A stretch of 64,000 nt of DNA. Source: Pseudomonas putida. Its GTDB lineage: Bacteria > Pseudomonadota > Gammaproteobacteria > Pseudomonadales > Pseudomonadaceae. The stretch is taken from NCBI RefSeq assembly GCF_002906855.1, contig NZ_MINI01000038.1, forward strand, positions 1,860,001-1,924,000, given 5' to 3'. The notes beneath the pieces are model-generated. The model had not been told where the DNA came from. It searched no databases and worked only from the letters and a program-made list of their open reading frames with translations. The translations under genes and the position numbers were made by a program. Within the stretch, counting starts at the first letter, position 1. Each line of letters opens with the position of its first letter. Of the stretch, positions 53,398 through 61,361 are shown in pieces.

Positions 53398-53935
53398 AAA
53401 GGGCTGGAATTTATATTTAAAGAACTTGAAAATGGCTCAAAATTTCCATGCCGAACTGGGAACTTATTACTTCCATCAAACCTATGCGCATTTTGGGTCT
53501 GACAGCAAGTTCCCCGCATGGAACAAGATTGACTGGGTGCTTAAAGCATTCAGAAATATGACGGGCCAATTCTCTCCTGCATCATCAAAAGAAGCGACGC
53601 CACACCTGAAGCTCAGTACAGATAATAGAATTAATTACCTAACACTAGCTAATGCGCAAACAGCCGGCAAGATTGCCTACCAACCGCTGCACGGTCCCGC
53701 AGTTATAGGGGCTGAATATAGCGGGGATGCCTATCATGCGGCGATGGCCTCACAGGATGATACGGGAGATGGCACAGTACCTTCGCACTCTGCTGCCGCT
53801 GTGACGGACCATATCAAATTTTCAGCACGTCTTTCTGGCTTTGAGCACAGCGCTTCTTACAATGATAAGTCGGCTCGTGCGATTACGCTCCACTCGATAA
53901 TCAGCCTCGCCAAGGACGCTAAAAACTTATGCTAA
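52991..53935 (+). pseudogene. 5'-truncated Tle4-like lipase effector
   Basis: In the frame +1 to vgrG, the sequence from 52991 reads VTHSMGGLVGRRCAQ, the nucleophile elbow (G/H-x-S-x-G type) of an alpha/beta hydrolase, and continues for 314 aa with HGVQPAIGAGTAYRRVRAGW, the candidate catalytic aspartate in DDTGDGTVPSHSA and histidine in GFEHSASYND. All sequence before the elbow is missing and joins vgrG directly. The first ATG (53003) is the Met of HSMGG and has no ribosome site, so the catalytic serine codon itself would not be translated. Family Tle4 (PGAP1-like) is inferred mainly from the Tli4-like neighbour. Confidence 0.75.
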
Positions 53936-54999
53936 TGCCTCGTACCGCTTTAACGGGTGCAGTTGCACTTGTGATTGGCTGTGCTTTATTGATTGCCCCA
54001 CTGACTATTCCTATTGCGAGAGGAGCACCAGTAGCGATGGACTCAACTAAAAGTCAAACAAAAATGGTCCGAGCAGGTCGGTTCAGTATTGTTTTGCCGA
54101 AAGACGCAGTCTTTGATGGCGCATTACTTGAGCTGAATGGCGTACCTGTAGCCATTACACCAGACTACATAAAGGCTCGTGTGGATCGAGAGGCACAAAA
54201 AAAATGGCTTACCATAGAAGAACGAAATCTTAGTAATGCAGAACACAAGGCAACGAAGAAGTCGTTAGAGAATGGTGCTATAGTCTTCAAATACGACCAC
54301 ACTCGAATTACCGGCGAAGGACTCGATGGCGAGCCGATTAACAAAGTAGTGTATTCCACGCTGGCATACAAATGGTTCAACAACATGAAATTTGTACTCG
54401 GCAATGACAGCACACTCAATAGCGAAAAACAAATCAGTCTAATTCTTGATTCAATACCGCTCAGCGATATGGGCAATCAGCAAAGCCTTTGCTATGTAAC
54501 TGGTTGCATCACTCACCAGACTGGCAACGAAGGTGTTTATGTGGACTTTAATTTCGCAGAACATCCAAATTTAAGGGCAAAGTTTACATCAAAACAATAT
54601 GGCGGCACAGCTAATCAATATTTATCTCAAAGAAATAATAGCATCTTCAAACCGGCTGACGGGGCTGCTTGGATGATGAAATCTGATTTCCAACACCGCA
54701 CCTATCGCAACACCAAGCGGACTATTAATAATCTTCTAGGCGAAGAGGTAATTGAGGCGAGCACAGAGAAATCCGGTGAGGGATATCTCACTGAAGTTAA
54801 TGCTGTATGGTATTATCCCGGCGAACCAAATAGCGATGACAAACCTGAAGTTCGTTTCGATTTGGATTACAGCTACACCACCAAGCAGCCGCCGAAGAAT
54901 GGCGCAGGATTTCCTGACCCAACGGAAACGGACTCCATAGACGAGGAACGTTTTATGAGGATATGGGATGAGGCTCTCAACTCACTCATCTCATACTAG
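53929..54999 (+). CDS. Tli4-like T6SS immunity protein
   Basis: 356 aa. An N-terminal hydrophobic signal/anchor (ALTGAVALVIGCALLIAPLTIPIA) targets it to the periplasm, where lipase effectors act. The mature part has paired domains (VRAGRFSIVLPKDAVFDGALLELNG; YVDFNFAEHPNLRAKFTSKQYGG; RFDLDYSYTTKQPPKNGAG) like the Tli4 immunity family that blocks Tle4. Its start overlaps the lipase end by 7 bases, the usual effector-immunity arrangement. The frame is complete and AT-rich compared with core genes. Family call from recalled features, moderate certainty. Confidence 0.7.
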   Translation: MLMPRTALTGAVALVIGCALLIAPLTIPIARGAPVAMDSTKSQTKMVRAGRFSIVLPKDAVFDGALLELNGVPVAITPDYIKARVDREAQKKWLTIEERNLSNAEHKATKKSLENGAIVFKYDHTRITGEGLDGEPINKVVYSTLAYKWFNNMKFVLGNDSTLNSEKQISLILDSIPLSDMGNQQSLCYVTGCITHQTGNEGVYVDFNFAEHPNLRAKFTSKQYGGTANQYLSQRNNSIFKPADGAAWMMKSDFQHRTYRNTKRTINNLLGEEVIEASTEKSGEGYLTEVNAVWYYPGEPNSDDKPEVRFDLDYSYTTKQPPKNGAGFPDPTETDSIDEERFMRIWDEALNSLISY

Positions 55000-55266
55000 T
55001 ATCTGTGTGAAAATTCTTGAGACGAAGCTCTGTCAAAGCGAAAATAGCTAAGAAAGCGGAGTCTACGGGTTGTAAATTAGCCTTCCGAGGTTATTTCAAA
55101 TGCAGCGTCACCGAGCAACAAGGTTTTTCACGCAGAGTGTAGCTTTCGTCAAAACCGTCGGTTCCCCAGTCCATGCTGGGGACATGGCATCGCTGCGACG
55201 TTTTTTGAAATATCGGAATGACAACTCATACTGCATTATGACAATCCCACAGTGAGAAAACTGCCC
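55000..55266. other. AT-rich non-coding stretch inside the T6SS island
   Basis: No convincing gene. There is a 7-base hairpin (TCCCCAG-TCCATG-CTGGGGA, about 55162-55181) and a weak promoter-like pair, TTGAAA (55205-55210), 16 bases, CATACT (55227-55232), before the short membrane frame. It may be a decayed gene remnant. Confidence 0.4.
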
Positions 55267-55383
55267 ATGATTTCTATTTCCCCAAACCCTGTGCGCTTTT
55301 TAGGAGTCGCCAGTATTGGCCTTGCAATTGTTGGCTGCATCATCTCCCTATTTTTATTAATCGGGTCAGGATATCTCCAGTAA
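55267..55383 (+). CDS. 38-residue single-TM peptide, possibly a truncated gene start
   Basis: ATG 55267 opens MISISPNPVRFLGVASIGLA followed by IVGCIISLFLLIGSGYLQ and a TAA. It has one strong hydrophobic helix. The last residues overlap, in another frame, the first recognisable codons of the phospholipase remnant (open from 55361). It may therefore be the 5' stub of an immunity or anchor gene cut by the same rearrangement. The ribosome site is weak. Confidence 0.35.
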   Translation: MISISPNPVRFLGVASIGLAIVGCIISLFLLIGSGYLQ

Positions 55384-56485
55384 AGTCACAGGACCGATCC
55401 TTGAGCACCTCAATCACAACTTTTGTCAGGCGTGGAAGCGTGAAACCGGCGTTGATCTGCTGTCGAAACGAAAAAGTAGTGCAACGAATTTAAAAGTTCG
55501 ACCCGATGCAGGCACGCCTGTCATGGCGCAACTGCTTCGTACACAGCAGCAGGAAGGTGTGCATGATATCAAGGCGCTTTATCTGAAAGCGACCAATAAC
55601 GTCACAAATTATATATACATGGAGAATCAGTATTTCAGGTGGGAACCTGTTGCAACCGCAATAAAAAACGCCGCGCAAAAGCAGCTGGAATGGGGCAGGA
55701 ACCATGCGAAACATGGGGCTATTCACCTGTTTGTCGTAACGAACTCAAGCGACGAAGGAATGGGTGACGGCTCAATGAACACTCACAGGATGTTGCGCAG
55801 CCTGGGGCGGGAAGATGTCATGCCTACCGTTTCGAAGCTTGAGCGAAATGAAAAGCTGGATGAACAACTCAGGCTGGCACGCTCAGAAACGATAAGCGCC
55901 AGGCAATCCTTGATGTCACTGAACTATGTTGCACAACCCCTGGTAGATTCCAGGCTCTTGCAAAAGATGAAAAATGAGCGTGAAGCCAAAGTCGCAGCGG
56001 CAGAAGCCAGGCAGAAGGAACTCGAGGCGTCGATTGCGATCAAGAAAGATGCAGCCATTGTTCCGGTAGAGATCCCGGGGCTCAAGGTGCACATCTGCAC
56101 ATTGGTCGCTCCTGATTCACCGCCAGATAACTGGATGCCTGTTTATATTCATAGCAAGCTAGCGATAATCGATGATGTATGCACGACGTTAGGCTCCGCC
56201 AATATAAACATACGCAGCATGGAGGTCGACAGCGAGCTCAATATATGCCATGAGAGTTCTGCGTTGTCAAAACCTCTTCGCAAACACCTTTGGGATATAC
56301 ATACGAAGGGGATGGGTGCGCAAGACGATGCAGCGGAAGCATTTCTCAGGTGGAATGATATCATTTTGGAAAATAATCAACGTCAAGAGCAAAATAAAAT
56401 TTCATCATTGGATGAGAAAAAAGCTCCATATGCTTCGCTAATAGAATTCTTTCGCGACAGCCCTGCACGTAAAAACTTGGATTAA
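55361..56485 (+). pseudogene. 5'-truncated Tle5/PldB-like phospholipase D effector
   Basis: The frame is open from 55361 (after TAA 55358-55360) and reads QDISSKVTGPILEHLNHNFC, a conserved mid-protein block of T6SS phospholipase D effectors, so the N-terminal half is missing. Further on are YIYMENQYFRW and a complete second HKD motif (MPVYIHSKLAIIDD, with GSANINIRSMEVDSELN). The first HKD motif is absent, and family enzymes need both, so activity is not expected. The first Met (55523) is internal. Downstream is a Sel1-repeat immunity gene, as for PldB in P. aeruginosa. Confidence 0.8.
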
Positions 56486-56553
56486 AATGTATAAGTATAT
56501 ATATTGCGTGTGTTATTTTTATTGGCTTAATTATAGCATTCGAGGAGCGCCTG

Positions 56554-57510
56554 ATGCCGATGCAGACTGAAACGTCCGATACGTCCGAAATGTATAAAGA
56601 TCTCACATTTGAATGCCGTCGTGAGGCTGATGTGCTTCCGCCATTGGATCCAGGCGCAGATTCGCTTTATAAGTACGGGCTTTTTCTAGAGCAGCAGGAG
56701 GGGCCCAAGGATTTCAATGAAATTGCAAAATACTATCGTATTGCAGCATCTCATGGTCACTACAAGGCTTCTACCAATTTGCAGGCACTCATCTCTCAGG
56801 GACTGGCTAATTCTCCCGACCCACAAAAAGAAACAATTGAACTTGTTGAAAGCGCTATGGCTCAAGGCATACCTGGCGCCTATTATGATATGGCGCATTA
56901 CCTTGAATTAGGTTTTGGCGTTGAGCAGGACCGCGATAAAGCAAACGCTTATTTCCGTAAGGCGGCAGACTTGGGAAGTCCTGATGCGCAGTTCTATGTT
57001 GCAAGTCTGTTGGGTCGTGTTATAGGAACGCATAGCGTAGTGACGGAGATGCGTCGTTGCGCGGCGTTCCAAGGGCACAGGCGAGCTGCGGAAAATTTGG
57101 CGGTTTCTCTACGCGTGAGTGCCAATTACAACGAAGCGGTGCAGGTTTATCAGCAAGGCGTAAAATCGGGAGATGCTGCATCAGCCAGAAAACTTGGAGA
57201 AGCTTTTGATGCCCCCCCAGAAGACAGTCTTTATTATATTGCATTAGAGGCCGATAAGGAGCGCTCTGTAAGATACAAGAAAATAAGTGATTTCTTAGAG
57301 GAAAATGAGCAGCTTGGAGCAAAGCTGCCCGATATAGATGATATCGTACCTCTTCCGCCTGCCCAGCTCCCCAGTTGGGATGGTTCGTTTCAATGGCAGA
57401 AAGAGCGTGCGTCGAAAACAAATCCGGTGAAGCCTAGTCAGGACTTGGTTGAGCGTCTAAGTGCAGAGAAACATCTTGATCCTGTAACTGGTCTTCCGCG
57501 GAAAACCTGA
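56554..57510 (+). CDS. Sel1-repeat, Tli5-like immunity protein with apparently frameshifted leader
   Basis: 318 aa from ATG 56554, which has GAGGAG six bases upstream. Sel1-like repeats (KYGLFLEQQEGPKDFNEIAKYY; MAHYLELGFGVEQDRDKANAYFRKAADLGSPDAQFYVASLL) lead to a C-terminal DUF6396-like end (LVERLSAEKHLDPVTGLPRKT). PldB-type effectors are followed by such proteins, normally exported. Here the frame upstream of 56554 encodes a hydrophobic stretch (VIFIGLIIAFEERL) without start codon, while ATG 56487 in the neighbouring frame begins MYKYIYCV; a one-base gain near GTGTGT (56508-56513) would explain it. As it stands the product would be cytoplasmic. Confidence 0.72.
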   Translation: MPMQTETSDTSEMYKDLTFECRREADVLPPLDPGADSLYKYGLFLEQQEGPKDFNEIAKYYRIAASHGHYKASTNLQALISQGLANSPDPQKETIELVESAMAQGIPGAYYDMAHYLELGFGVEQDRDKANAYFRKAADLGSPDAQFYVASLLGRVIGTHSVVTEMRRCAAFQGHRRAAENLAVSLRVSANYNEAVQVYQQGVKSGDAASARKLGEAFDAPPEDSLYYIALEADKERSVRYKKISDFLEENEQLGAKLPDIDDIVPLPPAQLPSWDGSFQWQKERASKTNPVKPSQDLVERLSAEKHLDPVTGLPRKT

Positions 57511-57563
57511 GTAATGTAACTCGGGTCGACGGTATCAGCATGGATTAAAGAGGCGGACAGAAA

Positions 57564-57872
57564 ATGCCGGGCATTCTATTCTATATATTGATGGCTGTAA
57601 TTTTGGCGATCCCGCTTTCCGGGGCCTGTTACGCTCCTTTCAAAGCGATCGTATTCTTGTGCAGCGGGAAGCGACCTTTGGATTGTATTCCTAAGTATCA
57701 ATTTCTTATTTCGTTTGTTCTGTCGCTTCCTGGGGCTTATTATTCTATGGTCTTCTTTGGCGTCAGTAAGGGTAAGTATGAATCCCTTTTCTATCTGTCT
57801 GTCTATTTGTTTGTGCAAGCCTGCCTCATGCTTGTATTCACATTTAAAGCAAAGGCGTCGGTCCCGCGATAA
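57564..57872 (+). CDS. Small three-TM membrane protein of unknown function
   Basis: 102 aa with three hydrophobic segments (about 4-30, 45-65 and 74-95). ATG 57564 follows AGGCGGACAG. No family recognised. It is AT-rich like the rest of the island and 53 bases after the Sel1 gene, hence part of the same cargo set; an accessory immunity role is only a guess. Confidence 0.55.
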   Translation: MPGILFYILMAVILAIPLSGACYAPFKAIVFLCSGKRPLDCIPKYQFLISFVLSLPGAYYSMVFFGVSKGKYESLFYLSVYLFVQACLMLVFTFKAKASVPR

Positions 57873-58020
57873 TGCACCTTTTAGCACTCGAAATTGTGCT
57901 ATGCGTCAGAGCGGTCGCGCGCAAATGTCGAAGGACGCATTGACCTAAATCATGATTGCGTCCGGGCTGTCAGGTTCCTGGCTGAAGATCCCAAACGTGT
58001 GCACCTCTCAGCCACACCCC
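57873..58020. other. Right boundary of the accessory island
   Basis: 148 bases between the three-TM gene and the batD stop. Base composition returns to GC-rich here. No gene, repeat or attachment-site-like sequence is evident by eye. Confidence 0.4.
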
Positions 58021-59646
58021 TCACTTCGGATAAAGCGGCGGCAAACTCCCAATCTCCCCAGTCGGCAACAACACCTGTTCCGCCGGCGGAATCGTTCCGA
58101 TCACCCGCCACAGGTCCTCACCCTGCCAATACTGCCCACTCTCGCTGTACAACGCCCCGTTCAACCCGTCCAGCGCATCCGACAGCGGCACGAACCGCGC
58201 CGCCATCTCGGCCAGGGTTTCCGGCTGCTGCCGTGCCCAGGCATCCAGCGCCTGGCGGGTGGCCTGGGGGTCGTTGGCCTGGCATGCGCGCTTGAGGTCA
58301 TCCAGCAGAGTACGGGGGCTCGGGCCATTCTGCGCAGCGCGCAGCACCGCTGGTCGCGAGCGGGCGCGCCACCACAGGGCGAAGCCCAGCACCGTGGTCA
58401 GGGCGAACAACAGGGTGGCGAGCTGCCAAGGCCAGAGCAGGTGACTGGCACCACTGCTGTCGCCAACCGGAGTGTCGGCGCTCAGTGCCGGGTTGTCCTG
58501 CACGTCCAACATACGCGCCGGCAGGCTGCTGTGCTCCAAGTGGTCTTCGCGGGTGTTCCACCAGGTCACTTCCAATGCCGGCAAGGCCAGCTTGCCGCTG
58601 TGAGTCGGCACCAGGGCCTCGCGTTCCTCGCGGTTGGCAGTCATGCCGCGCTCGCTGATCTCGTTGCGCAGCACCGGCTGGTCCGGGTAACGGCGCAGGC
58701 CGACGATTTCGGTGGCAGGCAGCTGCGGCAGTTGGGTGCTGGACAGGCCTTCGGCGCGCAGGGTGATGCTGCGCGTCAGCGAGTCGCCGATCTGTGGCTG
58801 CTGGCTGGCCGGGTCGGGGTTCCAGTGTTCTTCCAGGGTCAGGCTGCGTGCCGGCAGCCAGGGCACGTTGGCGGGCCAGTCGGCGGGGATGGGGCGCACG
58901 GCCAGGCGCAGAGGCAACGAACTGACCTGCACCTGGCGGCCTGCCCGGGTGGTGCCGGCGGGTTGCTGGCCGTTGTCGGCGGCGGTGGCGGTGAAGGTCA
59001 ACGGTGGGATGTCGAGATCGCCGCTCTGCTGCGGATACACCGCGTAGCGGGTTTCGATCACCCCATGGCGCACGCCGTTGATTTCTTTCTCGTAGGTGCG
59101 CGACTCACCCAGCGGCTCGACCTTGGCGTTTTCCAGCTGCAGCGGGCTCAGGCTGCTGTCGTCGTACAGCGACACCGAGTGGTAGATGCGCAGGGTCAGC
59201 ACGGCCTGGGCCTGGACGTACACCGCGTTGCTGTCCAGGGTGGCCTCGACGAACACCTGCGAGGCGATTTCCGGGCGGCTGCTGTCGGCCTGCAGCACTT
59301 GCAGGTCGATGGCTTGGCTGTGCGACTGGCCCAGTTGTAGTTCGGGGATACGCAGGCTGCCGCTGCGCCGTGGCAGCAAGGTGATGATCCAGCGGGTGCT
59401 GGCGCGGGTTTCGCCGTCGAGGGTGTGCAGGCTGTTCAGCTGACGCGTGCCGCGCACTTCGAAGTCGCTGTCCAGGGCGCGCAGGTCGGGCTTGCCGAAC
59501 TCGGTCACGTCCTGGCTTTCGAGGGTCAGCTCAAGGGTTTCGCCGGCTTCCAGGCGCGTGCGATCGACGCTGGCCTGCAGCGTGGGTAGGGCCTGGGCCG
59601 TGACGGTCCACAACAGGCTGAGTAGAAAGACGCCGAAGCGACTCAT
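58021..59646 (-). CDS. batD: BatD protein
   Basis: 541 aa. A signal peptide (residues 1-19, cut after AQA) is followed by beta-rich domains (LEAGETLELTLESQDVTEFGKPDLRAL) and a C-terminal transmembrane helix near 435-455 (LLWPWQLATLLFALTTVLGF) with a cytoplasmic helical tail. BatD is the last gene of the moxR/bat operon, whose products (Bacteroides aerotolerance-type) are linked to envelope stress. Its start overlaps the batB stop by 4 bases. Confidence 0.92.
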   Translation of the reverse strand: MSRFGVFLLSLLWTVTAQALPTLQASVDRTRLEAGETLELTLESQDVTEFGKPDLRALDSDFEVRGTRQLNSLHTLDGETRASTRWIITLLPRRSGSLRIPELQLGQSHSQAIDLQVLQADSSRPEIASQVFVEATLDSNAVYVQAQAVLTLRIYHSVSLYDDSSLSPLQLENAKVEPLGESRTYEKEINGVRHGVIETRYAVYPQQSGDLDIPPLTFTATAADNGQQPAGTTRAGRQVQVSSLPLRLAVRPIPADWPANVPWLPARSLTLEEHWNPDPASQQPQIGDSLTRSITLRAEGLSSTQLPQLPATEIVGLRRYPDQPVLRNEISERGMTANREEREALVPTHSGKLALPALEVTWWNTREDHLEHSSLPARMLDVQDNPALSADTPVGDSSGASHLLWPWQLATLLFALTTVLGFALWWRARSRPAVLRAAQNGPSPRTLLDDLKRACQANDPQATRQALDAWARQQPETLAEMAARFVPLSDALDGLNGALYSESGQYWQGEDLWRVIGTIPPAEQVLLPTGEIGSLPPLYPK

Positions 59647-61361
59647 CGTGTGTTTTCCTGATGCAATTGCTGTTCATACCAGAATTTGCGCCGCAACAGC
59701 TCCGCCGGGTTGTCGGGGATCTCGCGCAGCCATTGTTCCAGGGCCTGGCGCTGTTCGGCATCGAGGCTGGTCGATACCGGGCGCTGCGGCGGCTGGGTGA
59801 TGCTGTCGTCATCGCCGCCCTGGTTGCCAGGCGCCGCCTGGCTGTTGTTGCTGCCTTCACCGGGCTCTTCGGCCTTGGCCTGTTCCTCACTGCCGGGGGT
59901 GCCTTGGGTGGGGCTGCTGGCCGAGCTGCTGTTGCCTTCGGTTTCGCTGCCGGGGGTGCCTTGGGCATCGCTGTTGGCCGGTTGTTCTTCGGCCTGGGCC
60001 TTGCGTTGCTGCAGTAGCTGCTGCACCAGCGCCTGGTTGGCCAGTGCCGGCTGCAGGTCGGGCTGGCGCTCCAGCGCCTGTTCGTAGGCATCCAGGGCGG
60101 CTTCCAGCTCGCCGCTGCGGGCCAGGGCATTGCCTCGATTGTAGTGGGCTGCGGCACTGTCGCCCTGGGCAAAGGCCTCGGCGGCACCGGCATAGTCGCC
60201 GGCCTGGTACAACGCCATGCCGCGCCATTGCGGGTCTTGGAAATGCCGGGCGGCGTCTGCCGGGCGTTGCTTGCGCAGCAGCATTTGGCCCTGTTGATCG
60301 GGGCGCAGCCACAGGTCGTTGAATTCGAAGGCCTGGCTCGGTTGCGGCAGGGCCAGCAGCAGCGGCAGGCAGAACAGCCAGCCGCGGCGCCCGGCACAGG
60401 CGGCCAGCAGCAACAATGGCAGCAACAGCCAGTAGCCCTGGTCAGCCCAGCTGTCCAGTTGCAGGGTCTGGCCGGCATCGTGCAGGTGGCGCGGGTTGTC
60501 GAACAGGCCAAGGCCGCGCAGGTCGAGGTCGTCGATGCGGGCATGGCGGTAGCGCCCACCAGTGCCACTGATGAAGGCCTTGAGGCTGGCGCTGTCGAGC
60601 CGCGGCAGGAGGATGCCACCCTGGTCATCCTTGAGATATTCGCCATTGGCCTGGCGCACGGGCGCGCCGTCGCCGGTACCGATGCCGAGCATCAGCAGGC
60701 TCGGGCCCTGGCGGCCGAGGGCCTGGGTGATGCCTTGGCGCTCCGGCGCGCTCAGCGCCGAGCCGACCAGCAGCAGGCGACCCTGGCCGAGGCCGCTCTG
60801 GGCCAGCAGGGCCAGGCCTTTCTGCACGGCCAGGTCGGCGCGCTGGCCGGGTTTGGGCATGATCGACGGGTCGATGGCTTCCAGCAGGTTACGCGTGGTG
60901 CCAAGGTCATCCGACAGCGGCACCAGGGTGTGGGCACTGCCGGCATAGACGACCAGCGCGGTCTGGCTGTCATTGCGGTGTTCGAGCAGGTCGAGGATCT
61001 TGCGCCGGGCCTGTTCCAGGCGGTTGGGCGCAACGTCTTCGGCAAGCATCTGCGGGGTCAGTTCGAGCAGGATCACCAGCGGGTCGGCCGGGCGCTGGCG
61101 GGTTTCTTCCAGGCGCTGCCAGCTTGGCCCGAGCAGGGCCAGTACCACCAGCAGCCAGGCCAGGCCCAGGGCCACCCAGGGCAGCTTGCTGTTGCTGCCA
61201 GTGCCGCCGCCGAGCAGCACCGGGTGGAACGCTGGCGGCAGGATCATCTGCCAGCGCCCGGCGCGCTTGCGCCGGTGCCACAGCTTGAACAGCAGCCAGC
61301 CGAGCAGGGGCACGACCAGCAGCCAGACCGGGCGCAGCCATTGTGGCCAGAGATCGATCAT
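59643..61361 (-). CDS. batB: BatB/BatC fusion: VWA membrane protein with TPR region
   Basis: 572 aa. Two N-terminal helices (about 10-25, 55-75), a VWA domain (about 85-300), a further helix pair (about 310-345), then TPR repeats (GMALYQAGDYAGAAEAFAQGDSAAAHYNRGNALARSGELEAALDAYEQAL) and a low-complexity E/G/S/P tail. The VWA metal site is degenerate: ELTPQM stands where D-x-S-x-S is expected. ATG 61361 follows GAGGAAACGCC and overlaps the batA stop; the longer upstream frame lies inside batA. Confidence 0.9.
   Translation of the reverse strand: MIDLWPQWLRPVWLLVVPLLGWLLFKLWHRRKRAGRWQMILPPAFHPVLLGGGTGSNSKLPWVALGLAWLLVVLALLGPSWQRLEETRQRPADPLVILLELTPQMLAEDVAPNRLEQARRKILDLLEHRNDSQTALVVYAGSAHTLVPLSDDLGTTRNLLEAIDPSIMPKPGQRADLAVQKGLALLAQSGLGQGRLLLVGSALSAPERQGITQALGRQGPSLLMLGIGTGDGAPVRQANGEYLKDDQGGILLPRLDSASLKAFISGTGGRYRHARIDDLDLRGLGLFDNPRHLHDAGQTLQLDSWADQGYWLLLPLLLLAACAGRRGWLFCLPLLLALPQPSQAFEFNDLWLRPDQQGQMLLRKQRPADAARHFQDPQWRGMALYQAGDYAGAAEAFAQGDSAAAHYNRGNALARSGELEAALDAYEQALERQPDLQPALANQALVQQLLQQRKAQAEEQPANSDAQGTPGSETEGNSSSASSPTQGTPGSEEQAKAEEPGEGSNNSQAAPGNQGGDDDSITQPPQRPVSTSLDAEQRQALEQWLREIPDNPAELLRRKFWYEQQLHQENTR

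Noticed and set aside
55140..55260. Insertion-sequence end or attachment site in the island
   Set aside because: No terminal inverted repeats, target duplications or transposase fragments could be recognised; only a short hairpin is present.
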